Below are positions 16,809 through 25,684 of a stretch of 64,000 bases of DNA, one piece after another. This DNA is from Methanobacterium sp. (lineage in GTDB: Archaea; Methanobacteriota; Methanobacteria; Methanobacteriales; Methanobacteriaceae): the NCBI GenBank assembly GCA_018263005.1, contig JADFDH010000004.1:95100-159099 (forward strand), written 5' to 3'. The notes beneath the pieces were generated by a model. The model was not told the origin of the DNA. It did no database searches and saw nothing but the letters and a program-made list of their open reading frames with translations. Numbering within the stretch: the stretch's first letter is position 1; each line of letters begins with the position of its first letter. The position numbers and the translations under genes are program-made.

Positions 16809-17129
16809 ATGATCTTATACAGCTATATTGGTTTAGTATTGGCACTGGTTAACATATGTATGTTGTTGATTTTAATATCCATATACTGGAAAAATTATCG
16901 TAAATGGAAATCCCAATACACCATCGGTCTACTGGTGTTCGGAATATTCCTCCTCCTACAGAATATTCTCTCCCTATATTACTCCGCACCACCACCAGGA
17001 CCTTCACCCGGCCCGATGCCGGGCCCCACACCAGGCTTAATTGAAAGTCCCCATTATATCCCCCTATTATTGATTAACACATCTCAATTAATAGCCTTAG
17101 CAGCACTTCTAAAAATAAGTTGGAAATAA
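16809..17129 (+). CDS. membrane protein with Pro-Gly repeat loop
   Basis: 106-residue protein of unknown family. It has two N-terminal membrane helices (about 3-25 and 38-57), then a Pro-Gly-rich loop (PPPGPSPGPMPGPTPG, about 61-76), then a C-terminal helix (about 85-103). A strong GAGGAGG site at 16795-16801 fixes the ATG at 16809. The Pro-Gly segment is GC-rich in an AT-rich region. It follows the winged-helix gene, so the pair may act together (inference). Confidence 0.65.
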   Translation: MILYSYIGLVLALVNICMLLILISIYWKNYRKWKSQYTIGLLVFGIFLLLQNILSLYYSAPPPGPSPGPMPGPTPGLIESPHYIPLLLINTSQLIALAALLKISWK

Positions 17130-17201
17130 ATCAGGAATAATTTGTAATAGGTAAATAGCTAGATGAGATAGAAGATAATATAAATTGAGAAGGTGTTTTT
17201 T

Positions 17202-17498
17202 ATGGATCAATTTGAAGAACTTATAAGTCAGCTTGAAGATTTATCCGGGAAAGATAAAGAAGAAGAGATAGAAAAATTACAAAAAGATTGTGTATGTCCA
17301 GTCTGCCCCTCTTATGATCAATGTGCCAAAGATGCAGGTGAAAATATTTTCTGTATCAATGGTAAATGCAGTTGCATCAGCCAAGAGAAAGGTTGTATGT
17401 GCCCCACCTGTCCATTTGCATCTAAATATAAGATCGGTGTTTTCCATAATTTTTACTGTATTCGGGGTGGAGAGTTAGATCAGCGCAAATTAGGATAA
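17202..17498 (+). CDS. DUF2769 cysteine-rich protein
   Basis: 98-residue DUF2769-type protein with 12 cysteines in a repeated pattern: CVCPVCPSYDQC, FCINGKCSC, CMCPTCPFA, and YC near the end. Such proteins likely bind iron or zinc; function unknown. The ATG at 17202 is preferred because AAGGTG lies just upstream. The N-terminal 30 residues form an acidic helix. It stands 39 bp before the next gene, probably in the same transcript. Confidence 0.78.
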   Translation: MDQFEELISQLEDLSGKDKEEEIEKLQKDCVCPVCPSYDQCAKDAGENIFCINGKCSCISQEKGCMCPTCPFASKYKIGVFHNFYCIRGGELDQRKLG

Positions 17499-17537
17499 AA
17501 TCCCCTATAATTTACTAAATTAAGCTCTTTTGATATA

Positions 17538-17978
17538 ATGGAAATCTTATACAGTGTTATTATTATTTTTATTGTTGGAATTATGGAATTATGGTTAGCT
17601 GTGCCTTTAGGCTTTGTTTTTAACTTATCACCACTAAGCACTGCATTCTTCTCTGCACTTGGATCAATTACTGCCGCTGTGATAGTAACATTTTCAGGAG
17701 CGGAACTTAGAAGTAAGTTCATTAAGTGGCGTTATGGAACCAATAAAGGTCCTAAAAGAGGTCGAATATATGAAATTTGGAAAAAATATGGTGTAATTGG
17801 ATTAGGACTCCTTTCACCTCTTTTTTTCGGAGCACCCCTGGGTGCGGCTTTGGGAATAATCTTAGGAGCTGATAAATATCCATTGTTACTATGGATGATC
17901 CTAGGAATAATCATTTGGAGCGTTGGATTAACCACGGCAGTTTTCCTGGGCTTCATCACTCTCAATGTATATTTATAA
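17538..17978 (+). CDS. small multidrug-export family membrane protein
   Basis: 146-residue integral membrane protein resembling the 'putative small multi-drug export' family (Sm_multidrug_ex). It has about four membrane helices and the family signatures ELWLAVPLGFVFNLSP, WRYGTNKGPKRGRIYEIWKKYG and FFGAPLGAALGIILGA. The family name rests on weak functional evidence, so transport is uncertain. A TTTTGATATA strip precedes the ATG; no strong ribosome site is seen. Confidence 0.78.
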   Translation: MEILYSVIIIFIVGIMELWLAVPLGFVFNLSPLSTAFFSALGSITAAVIVTFSGAELRSKFIKWRYGTNKGPKRGRIYEIWKKYGVIGLGLLSPLFFGAPLGAALGIILGADKYPLLLWMILGIIIWSVGLTTAVFLGFITLNVYL

Positions 17979-18294
17979 AAAGTCAAACATACAACAATCA
18001 GTCCTAATAAAATTTTATCATCCTGAAACAGATTTAATCTATTTTTTTAAAAAAAAAGACATAATTACCTTTTTATTTATAAATTAATAAGTATTCTACA
18101 GACTTTTTCATGTATTTCTTCATTTTTAAGTGATTTAAGGATTTATCGAAACATTTAATAGTATTATAAGCAAATTATTCATTTAATAGAACTTATAAAG
18201 CTAATGACTTATAAAATTAGAATATGAACGTTATATTTAATTTAAATAAACCATAACCGGCACAATTAACAAATAGTGCATGAGGGTGTTTTAA
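17979..18294. other. gene-free AT-rich interval upstream of ino1
   Basis: No ORF or folded RNA is seen. TTATATTTAA at 18231-18240 is a plausible TATA box for the inositol-phosphate synthase gene, giving a leader of roughly 30 nt. Confidence 0.5.
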
Positions 18295-19398
18295 TTGGAA
18301 AAAATAAAAATAGCGATAATTGGTATTGGTAATTGTGCAAGCTCACTGATACAGGGTATCTATTATTATAAAGATAAAAGGCCTGAGGATGCTATAGGCT
18401 TAATGCATTGGGATATTGGAGGATATGAACCATCTGATATAGAAGTGGTGGCCGCTGTAGATATTGACCAGAGAAAAGTAGGATTAGATGTCAGCAAAGC
18501 CATATTTGCTAAACCAAACTGTACAGAGATTTTCTGTCAGGATATACCAGAAATGGATGTTAAAGTCTCTATGGGAAAAGTTTTAGATGGTGTAGCGCCT
18601 CACATGGCGGAACATAACGTTGATAAAACCTTCATAATCTCAGATAAAGATGAAAATGATAAAGAAGAGATCATTAAGATATTTAAAAACAGCGGTGCTG
18701 AAATACTTCTGAATTATCTTCCGGTAGGATCGGAGGAAGCCAGCAGATTCTATGCAGAATGCGCATTGGAAGCTGGGCTGGCCTTCATCAATAACATGCC
18801 TGTTTTTATTGTCAGTGATCCGCAATGGGCTGCTAGATTTGAAGAAAAAAACCTCCCAATGGTGGGTGATGATATTAAAGCCCAAATCGGAGCAACAATA
18901 ACCCATAGAACTCTGGCCAATCTCTTCAAAGAAAGAGGGGTTAAACTGGAGAGAACCTATCAACTTAACACCGGGGGTAACACTGACTTTTTAAACATGC
19001 TGAACAGAAGCCGTTTAGACTCTAAAAAAGAATCAAAGACAGAAGCAGTTCAATCTGTCCTGGCTGAGAGGATGGACCCCGAAAATATTCACATAGGCCC
19101 CAGTGATTACGTTCCCTGGCAAAAGGATAATAAACTATGTTTTTTGCGTATGGAGGGTAAGACCTTTGGAGATGTGCCCATGAACATCGAACTCAGATTA
19201 AGTGTGGAAGACTCCCCTAATTCTGCAGGATGTGTTATAGATGCTGTTAGATGTTGTAAATTGGCTTTGGATCGAAATATTGGCGGTCAGCTCACTTCGA
19301 TTTCTGCTTATACCATGAAACATCCTCCAGAACAGTTCACCGATGATGAAGCACGGGATATGGTAGATGATTTCATTAGTGGTAAAAGAGAACGTTGA
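18295..19398 (+). CDS. ino1: myo-inositol-1-phosphate synthase
   Basis: Converts glucose 6-phosphate to inositol 1-phosphate using NAD+, the first step toward archaeal inositol phospholipids and inositol solutes. The 367 residues carry the N-terminal Rossmann motif AIIGIGNCASSLIQGI, the block NNMPVFIVSDPQW, and the C-terminal LNTGGNTDFLNML. Archaeal enzymes have this length. The start is TTG after GAGGGTG, spacing about 6 nt. It stands alone and converges on the caspase gene. Confidence 0.95.
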   Translation: MEKIKIAIIGIGNCASSLIQGIYYYKDKRPEDAIGLMHWDIGGYEPSDIEVVAAVDIDQRKVGLDVSKAIFAKPNCTEIFCQDIPEMDVKVSMGKVLDGVAPHMAEHNVDKTFIISDKDENDKEEIIKIFKNSGAEILLNYLPVGSEEASRFYAECALEAGLAFINNMPVFIVSDPQWAARFEEKNLPMVGDDIKAQIGATITHRTLANLFKERGVKLERTYQLNTGGNTDFLNMLNRSRLDSKKESKTEAVQSVLAERMDPENIHIGPSDYVPWQKDNKLCFLRMEGKTFGDVPMNIELRLSVEDSPNSAGCVIDAVRCCKLALDRNIGGQLTSISAYTMKHPPEQFTDDEARDMVDDFISGKRER

Positions 19399-19468
19399 AA
19401 AACCCTTTTTTTAATAAAAAAATCAGCATAAAAAAGAAATTAATAAGAAAATCCTTTCTTTTAGTGTT

Positions 19469-20287
19469 TTAGGTTATATTATTCTCTCGAGTGGTTGCTT
19501 CACATTCTAATTGTGGCTCTTGTGAATATCTACCATTTTTAAGGTCATTGGTTACTTTTTTTAGTATTTCTTCTCGAGATAAACTGTTCTTACATGCATT
19601 TATTTCCTTACAGAAATAATAGGTAAATGCTCCGTGCCAGCTGTTTTCTATATTCGCATCGGCACTGGTCTGTTCTGGTTTACAGGCAGCCCATAGAATA
19701 TGCTGTTTACCTTCAGCCAGTGATTGTAAGATTTTTTTGGATTCTTTATCTTCTATATCCTCAAAGGCCTCTAATGAAGGAGGTGGCATGAATCTGGGTT
19801 GTCTGTCCTGAATCAGATCTATAGCTTTAAGGCCCGATCCACTATGACAGGTGTCTAGGTAGGCCTCTAATTTCACGTTATCCGGTAGCTGGATGAATAG
19901 ATCATGAAGTTCATCATCGATTATAATACGATCTGGGTCCCATGTATTTCCTTTCACATTTAAATCATAGGGACAGAAAGCCTCATCTACTTTATCTGGC
20001 TCATCTCCACTTGTATCTGGCATTTGTGTCCCGTGACTGGACATGCTGAAAATCAGACTTTCATATTTACCTGTTTTAGCTTCTTCTACCATTTCTTCTA
20101 GGTTTTTGATAATATTTTCCTTGGTGGCTTTATTATCCGTGAGTTTTACAATATCTGATTTTGAATAACCCAGATACTTCATGAGTAATGCTTCCATGTC
20201 GTTGGCATCGTTTATACATCCTTTCAATGCACTGGATGGGTAATTTTTGAAGTTGTTTATTCCTACACATAGTGCTTTTTTTGCCAT
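19469..20287 (-). CDS. caspase-family (C14) cysteine protease, metacaspase-like
   Basis: 272-residue caspase-like peptidase. The p20 core begins at residue 4 (KALCVGINNFKNYPSSALKG), with catalytic H85 in SSHGTQ and C147 in DTCHSG. The DEAFCPYD stretch forms the acidic pocket typical of metacaspases, which cut after Arg/Lys. There is no signal peptide, prodomain or fused repeat domain, so it is a bare cytosolic protease. GGGAGGAAATAAT precedes the ATG. It starts 15 bp after the stop of the papain-like protease, so the two form one operon. Confidence 0.93.
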   Translation of the reverse strand: MAKKALCVGINNFKNYPSSALKGCINDANDMEALLMKYLGYSKSDIVKLTDNKATKENIIKNLEEMVEEAKTGKYESLIFSMSSHGTQMPDTSGDEPDKVDEAFCPYDLNVKGNTWDPDRIIIDDELHDLFIQLPDNVKLEAYLDTCHSGSGLKAIDLIQDRQPRFMPPPSLEAFEDIEDKESKKILQSLAEGKQHILWAACKPEQTSADANIENSWHGAFTYYFCKEINACKNSLSREEILKKVTNDLKNGRYSQEPQLECEATTRENNIT

Positions 20288-20302
20288 ATTATTTCCTCCC
20301 TT

Positions 20303-21169
20303 TTATTTTAAAGCGAATTCACCTGTATCAATCCAATCACTGCATATTAATGTCCACCAATCTTGGGCTAAACCTCTTAGCACATACTCATATGGTAACC
20401 AGCCGTAACCTGCTTCACCCCATTTAGAACCCCATGAATTTCTAATTAGAATGGCCCCTATAGTTTCATTCTTACAAGTGGGGTTTTGGATTTTTAGATT
20501 GTCATCATATCCCACTGCCATTATAGCATGTCCTCCTTCTACTTTTTCTTTAGAACAGGGGAAGGGTATTTTTCCGTCTCTAGCATCCCATATAGAACTA
20601 TATACTGTAAAACCGAACATAGATGGCATCCTGGCTGCTAGGTTGGTTTTTATTCTTGCAAGTAGATCTTCTTTTGATGTGTTAGGCGGATCTAGATTAA
20701 CATATTTTAAAGCCTTATAACTCTGTGAATATGCATAACAGAACGCTGGTGGTTCTTCATCGAAATCTTCTATTTGATAGGGATAGTATTCTTCGGGGAG
20801 CACTCCAAATAATACCATGGCACTCATTGTTGTCCTTAAAAAAGCGCCTGTATCCCCGGTTTGTTTCATTAAATTTCTGGTGATCTTGTATAAGAATAGT
20901 CTGCTGGCATCTAGATGTTTTCCAAATGCTTTGCGCTCATAATATTCTAACAACCCCACACCTGCATTTGCGGTACATGATCCGATTTTTCCTTGATCTT
21001 CTACTGGAGAGCACCATTTTCTAAGATCTACTTTATCTGGAACTGTTTCTAATGGTTCTTTAATTCCTACAGCTTCCATCATTGGTAATATTTTCTTATT
21101 TTCAACTGTTAAGTCCCTGAAATCAGGCCTATCAGGCAACCAACCCAATCCTTTTTTTTTAGTTTGCAT
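20303..21169 (-). CDS. papain-family (C1) cysteine protease
   Basis: 288-residue C1 peptidase with all four papain residues: Q59, C65 (QGKIGSCTA), H214 (GGHAIMAVGY) and N244 (RNSWGSKWGEAGYGWLPYEY split around residue 250). The N-terminal GWLPDRPDFRDL is typical of prokaryotic members. No signal peptide and no long inhibitory propeptide are seen, so it is probably cytosolic and needs another form of control. AAAGGAGGAATTTC precedes the ATG. It is the first gene of a pair with the caspase-like protease. Confidence 0.93.
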   Translation of the reverse strand: MQTKKKGLGWLPDRPDFRDLTVENKKILPMMEAVGIKEPLETVPDKVDLRKWCSPVEDQGKIGSCTANAGVGLLEYYERKAFGKHLDASRLFLYKITRNLMKQTGDTGAFLRTTMSAMVLFGVLPEEYYPYQIEDFDEEPPAFCYAYSQSYKALKYVNLDPPNTSKEDLLARIKTNLAARMPSMFGFTVYSSIWDARDGKIPFPCSKEKVEGGHAIMAVGYDDNLKIQNPTCKNETIGAILIRNSWGSKWGEAGYGWLPYEYVLRGLAQDWWTLICSDWIDTGEFALK

Positions 21170-21416
21170 GAAATTCCTCCTTTTTTGTTATTAATAAATA
21201 ATTTTAGTTAGTATTAACTCACGTATAAAGTTAACTGGGACTAACAAAAAATTAATATACCGGCAATTTATCTACCAAAATAAAAAAAATCATTAAAATT
21301 CAAGTAGAAATAATAAAAAAGATGTCTATCAAAAATAATAGATTTTTAATCTAAAAATCTAAATCTAAATTTGTAAATAACTTATCAGTTGTTAAAGTTA
21401 TTTATTTGTGATAAAA

Positions 21417-22997
21417 ATGAATAACAAATTATATCGGTTTAAAAATGCGATATGGTTAATCCCATCCATATTAACCTTTCTATTGGCATTAATTCCTACA
21501 TTTAATTATCCATGGCCCTTAAGCTGGGATGTGATTTACCATATACAGTATGCTATGGTCTATGCAAAATATGGGTTGGTGTTAACTGATCCGCTATTAA
21601 ATGCTCCTTTCGGCCAGAACATAGGTTATCCGCCATTATACCATCTATTATTAGCCTCATTAGCCATTATAACAAAAATAGACTTCTTCCAAATTGCCCG
21701 GGCACTTCAACCCTTCCTGGCCATGTTCCTGGTTTTATCGGTTAGTTATGTAACAAAAAAGTTCTATGGTGTCGTTGCTGGAGTTTCCGCTGGATTTTTA
21801 ATGATCTCCAGTGTATTAATAGGTCGGATGATCCTTCCTATACCAGAAAACCTGGCCCTAATCTTCCTCCCATTATCAGTCTATTTCTATTATATCTCGT
21901 TAAAGGATAAACAGCTTAAATATGCTTTAATTGCTGGGATAATTTTCATTATTATTATTTTAACCCATCAAGCAGCAGCGTTAATATTATTTTCAATAAT
22001 AACAATTTTTACAGTTATTGAACTAATCCTAACTCGAAATATTAGTGTCTTAAAAAATTATGGTACTTTCCTGGTTCTGGTGGCAATATCAACACTAATA
22101 GGGATAATAGTCCTTCTACTAGAGCAGTCAGACATCATATATTCCATCATAAATAAAGGTATTACATCAGCAACCGGATATATAACCTCAATATCAACTA
22201 ATAGGCCCTTGAATATCCAGGGATATGTTAATAATTTAGGATATCTGGTGTTAATATCTGGAGCCGTAGGGGTGATCGCTGCCATCACCCATAAGCGAAA
22301 AAAAGACCTGTTAATTTTAACTTGGATCCTGCTTATGTTAATATTGAGTGTGACCTACTGGTTTGGTGTCAATGTAATATCCTACAGGTTGCTTATCTAT
22401 ATCTTAATACCTTTGGCCATTATCGGTGGTTTAGGAATAAATGAGATTTTTGAGCGGTTAAGAAGTTATAGGGGCATTTCAAATAGATGGGGAGCTATAT
22501 TCCTGATATTAATATTCACACTTTCAGTTGTAAGTGGTATTTTTACATTAACAGATCCTAATATCGCCACCTTTGAAGTTAAAACCCAGTACAGTACCCT
22601 GGAGATAGCACCACCCTCCACATCCTTAGTTGATGTTACTGAATGGTTCAATAAAAACGGAGATAGAAATAAATCTATTTTAACCAACAATCTTTTTGCT
22701 GGTACTTTTATTGCTACAGTTACTGGTATACCTATTCATTACGGTTTTGAAGATTTAAATAAAAATATCACCCAAAACGCATTTAAGGATGGTAAAATAG
22801 GCTACATCCTAATGGATAAAAGGTTGAGTTTAAACAACCAGGACGAAACACTGACCCTAATAAATGTTAAATCAGAATTCTACCCCCTAGTATACTTCAG
22901 TAAAAACATATCATCAAACCTTAATGAGTTACTTCCCAGTTATATCAAAGTGGTTTACGAAAATCAGGATTATATAATCTGCCAAATATTAGAGTGA
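21417..22997 (+). CDS. large membrane protein, GT-C glycosyltransferase-like
   Basis: 526-residue protein with about 10-12 predicted membrane helices and a C-terminal soluble part (about 400-526). The first outer loop (LSWDVIYHIQYAMVYAKYG) and GYPPLYHLLLASLAIIT match the layout of GT-C lipid-linked glycosyltransferases, where an acidic residue early in loop 1 is catalytic. Such enzymes glycosylate surface proteins or polymers. Exact substrate unknown. The ATG at 21417 is preferred to the GTG at 21408. Confidence 0.7.
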   Translation: MNNKLYRFKNAIWLIPSILTFLLALIPTFNYPWPLSWDVIYHIQYAMVYAKYGLVLTDPLLNAPFGQNIGYPPLYHLLLASLAIITKIDFFQIARALQPFLAMFLVLSVSYVTKKFYGVVAGVSAGFLMISSVLIGRMILPIPENLALIFLPLSVYFYYISLKDKQLKYALIAGIIFIIIILTHQAAALILFSIITIFTVIELILTRNISVLKNYGTFLVLVAISTLIGIIVLLLEQSDIIYSIINKGITSATGYITSISTNRPLNIQGYVNNLGYLVLISGAVGVIAAITHKRKKDLLILTWILLMLILSVTYWFGVNVISYRLLIYILIPLAIIGGLGINEIFERLRSYRGISNRWGAIFLILIFTLSVVSGIFTLTDPNIATFEVKTQYSTLEIAPPSTSLVDVTEWFNKNGDRNKSILTNNLFAGTFIATVTGIPIHYGFEDLNKNITQNAFKDGKIGYILMDKRLSLNNQDETLTLINVKSEFYPLVYFSKNISSNLNELLPSYIKVVYENQDYIICQILE

Positions 22998-23194
22998 GTA
23001 TTTTTTATCTTTAAATCATAAAACAGGACCATCTATCACTTATTAATGAAATTTAAAATTTTAATAAATAACATCAAAGGCAAACTGAACATTCCTAATG
23101 ATGTATAATTCCATATTTTTTCTTTAAACTGGTGATAATTTATATGCCAGTTAGGACTATGTATATAGAGAACTTAATTCAAGTGAGGGTCACT

Positions 23195-24913
23195 ATGAAA
23201 AAGATTAAAATCATTGAAACAGCATTTCGTGATGCACACCAATCGCTCCTGGCAACCAGAATGCGAACCAGAGACATGTTACCCATTGCCGAAGAAATGG
23301 ATAAGGTTGGATATTTCTCCCTGGAATCATGGGGAGGTGCCACCTTTGACACCTGCATCCGTTATCTAAACGAAGACCCCTGGGAAAGACTGAGACAACT
23401 CAAAGAGGTTGTCAAAAAAACACCATTACAGATGCTTCTCCGTGGTCAAAACCTAGTAGGATACAAGCATTACCCTGATGATATCGTGCGTAAGTTTGTG
23501 GAGAAATCATATGAAAATGGTGTGGATGTTTTTAGAATATTTGATGCATTAAATGATATAAGAAACATGGAAATGGCCATCAAAGTAGCTAAAGAACAAG
23601 GATCTCACGTACAAGGAACTATTAGCTACACAACCAGCCCATATCATACATTAGATTCCTATATAGATTTCGCCAAACAATTAGAAGATTTAAACTGTGA
23701 TTCTGTAGCTGTAAAGGATATGGCCGGGCTTATATCACCCCATGATACCTATGAATTAATCAAAACCCTTAAAGAAGAAACAAATCTTATGGTTAACTTA
23801 CACTGCCACTGTACCAGTGGAATGACCCCTATGAGTTATTATGCTGCTTGTCAGGCTGGTGTAGACCTTCTAGACACTGCGATATCACCTTTATCTTGGG
23901 GAGCATCACAGCCACCGACTGAAAGTATGGTTGCTGCGCTTAAGGATACGCCTTATGATACAGGATTAGATCTGAAGCTTCTAAAACATATCAAAGAATA
24001 TTTTGAAGAAATAAGGAAGAAATACAGTAGCATCATAGATCCTATTTCAGAAAAAGTAGACACTGATGTTTTAATCTATCAGATCCCAGGAGGAATGCTT
24101 TCAAACTTCGTATCACAGCTAAAAAATCAGAACGCAGTGGATAGATATGAAGACGTGCTCAAAGAAGTACCTAAAGTTCGAGAAGACCTTGGATACCCCC
24201 CATTGGTAACCCCAACCAGCCAAATTGTGGGAATTCAGGCTGTGATGAACGTTTTAGGTGGAGAAAGATATAAGAACGTGACCAAGGAAGTTAAGGAGTA
24301 TATAAAAGGTTTCTACGGTAGACCACCTGCACCGATCAATGAAGAAATTGCCCATAAAATCATTGGTGATGAAGAACGCATCACTGTAAGACCCGCTGAT
24401 CTATTAGAGCCCGAACTAGATAAATACCGCCAAGAAGGCGAAAAATTAGGTATAATCAAAAAAGAAGAAGATGTCCTAACCTATGCCCTTTATCCGCCTG
24501 TAGCTTTAAAATTCCTTCGTGGTGAAGTAGAAGAAGAAACACTAAAACCACCTGAGGAAAAAATTGATCAAGAAGAGCCAACAGGCTTACCTACAGAATA
24601 TTCTGTTGATGTGGATGGAGAAATATTCGATGTTAAAATAACCCCCGTAGGATATATGGAAATTGAAGCCATATCCAACAAGACCCCCAATGGAAATGTG
24701 GAAGGCGGAGTTAGCGCAACTATGCAAGGTATGATCTTAAAACTTAAGGTAAACAAAGGTGATCAGATAAACGAAGGTGATGTGGTGGCCGTATTAGAGG
24801 CTATGAAAATGGAAAACGACGTCCATGCTCCACATCCTGGGACGGTGGAAGAGATTTTCATCGATGAGGGCGACACAGTTGACTCTGGGGATGTTCTAAT
24901 GGTTATCAAATAG
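23195..24913 (+). CDS. pycB: pyruvate carboxylase subunit B
   Basis: Carboxyltransferase and biotin-carrier subunit of the two-subunit archaeal pyruvate carboxylase, which makes oxaloacetate for biosynthesis. Residues 1-470 are the TIM-barrel carboxyltransferase (ETAFRDAHQSLLATRMRT, ESWGGATFD). A linker leads to the biotinyl domain with biotin attachment at K538 (EAMKMEND). At 572 residues its length is normal. The ATG at 23195 is chosen after GTGAGGG; the longer reading has no site. The biotin carboxylase partner pycA is not in the window. Confidence 0.93.
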   Translation: MKKIKIIETAFRDAHQSLLATRMRTRDMLPIAEEMDKVGYFSLESWGGATFDTCIRYLNEDPWERLRQLKEVVKKTPLQMLLRGQNLVGYKHYPDDIVRKFVEKSYENGVDVFRIFDALNDIRNMEMAIKVAKEQGSHVQGTISYTTSPYHTLDSYIDFAKQLEDLNCDSVAVKDMAGLISPHDTYELIKTLKEETNLMVNLHCHCTSGMTPMSYYAACQAGVDLLDTAISPLSWGASQPPTESMVAALKDTPYDTGLDLKLLKHIKEYFEEIRKKYSSIIDPISEKVDTDVLIYQIPGGMLSNFVSQLKNQNAVDRYEDVLKEVPKVREDLGYPPLVTPTSQIVGIQAVMNVLGGERYKNVTKEVKEYIKGFYGRPPAPINEEIAHKIIGDEERITVRPADLLEPELDKYRQEGEKLGIIKKEEDVLTYALYPPVALKFLRGEVEEETLKPPEEKIDQEEPTGLPTEYSVDVDGEIFDVKITPVGYMEIEAISNKTPNGNVEGGVSATMQGMILKLKVNKGDQINEGDVVAVLEAMKMENDVHAPHPGTVEEIFIDEGDTVDSGDVLMVIK

Positions 24914-24981
24914 TATAGGATAAAATTATATTCCCCTATATTATTTTTTTAGGGCAAGATTATTCATTTAGATAATTTTTT

Positions 24982-25674
24982 TTATATATTTTTATCAGTT
25001 TTATATTCAACATCTGAGACTCCGACAAGATTAAATGCTCTTCTACGCCGGATGCAAGATTCACATACCCCACAGTGTACATCTTCTCCCATATAACAGG
25101 AATAAGTTAATTCAAGAGGTGCATTTATGCCCATACCTAATTTTACAATGTCCATTTTTATCATGTTTATTAGTGGCGCTTCAATTTTTATATCATAGAG
25201 AGATCCGACTTCCAGAACATGGTTAAAAGAGTTTAAAAAGTTTTTTGAGTTATCTGGAAATGTATTTGCCTCCTCTAAATCCCAGCCAACTATTATTTTT
25301 TCAGCATCTAGAGCTTCTGCATAAGAAGTGGCTATGGATGTAAATACTATATTTCGACCGGGAACCCATACTTTCCGGGCTGTTTCATCGACAATTTCTT
25401 TTACATCTAATTCATCAATTCCTAACTCAGGAACTTCTTCATCAGTGGTTAATGCTGATTTTCCCAGATTTTTTAACCAGGGGATGTCTATAATAGTTTG
25501 TTCAAGTCCTAATTCTTCGCAAATTGCCTTAGATGATCGGATTTCCATATCAGCGCTTCTTTGACCGTAATCGAAGGTTAGTGCATGAATATCATATTTA
25601 TCCTTATAGTATACAGTTGCCACGGTGGAATCCAACCCACCGGAAAGAACAGTAATTGCTTTTGTTTTAGTCAT
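24982..25674 (-). CDS. queC: 7-cyano-7-deazaguanine synthase
   Basis: Converts 7-carboxy-7-deazaguanine to preQ0 using ATP and ammonia; in archaea preQ0 leads to archaeosine in tRNA. The 230 residues show the PP-loop VLSGGLDSTVA near residue 10, TFDYGQRS, and a C-terminal zinc site (CYMGEDVHCGVCESC). AGGTAACATAA precedes the ATG. It follows larC by 10 bp on the same strand, so they form one operon. No other archaeosine gene is nearby. Confidence 0.95.
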   Translation of the reverse strand: MTKTKAITVLSGGLDSTVATVYYKDKYDIHALTFDYGQRSADMEIRSSKAICEELGLEQTIIDIPWLKNLGKSALTTDEEVPELGIDELDVKEIVDETARKVWVPGRNIVFTSIATSYAEALDAEKIIVGWDLEEANTFPDNSKNFLNSFNHVLEVGSLYDIKIEAPLINMIKMDIVKLGMGINAPLELTYSCYMGEDVHCGVCESCIRRRRAFNLVGVSDVEYKTDKNI

Positions 25675-25684
25675 TTATGTTACC

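Noticed and set aside
16980..17035. GC-rich inverted repeat as a terminator
   Set aside because: It lies inside the coding sequence and reflects Pro-Gly codons.
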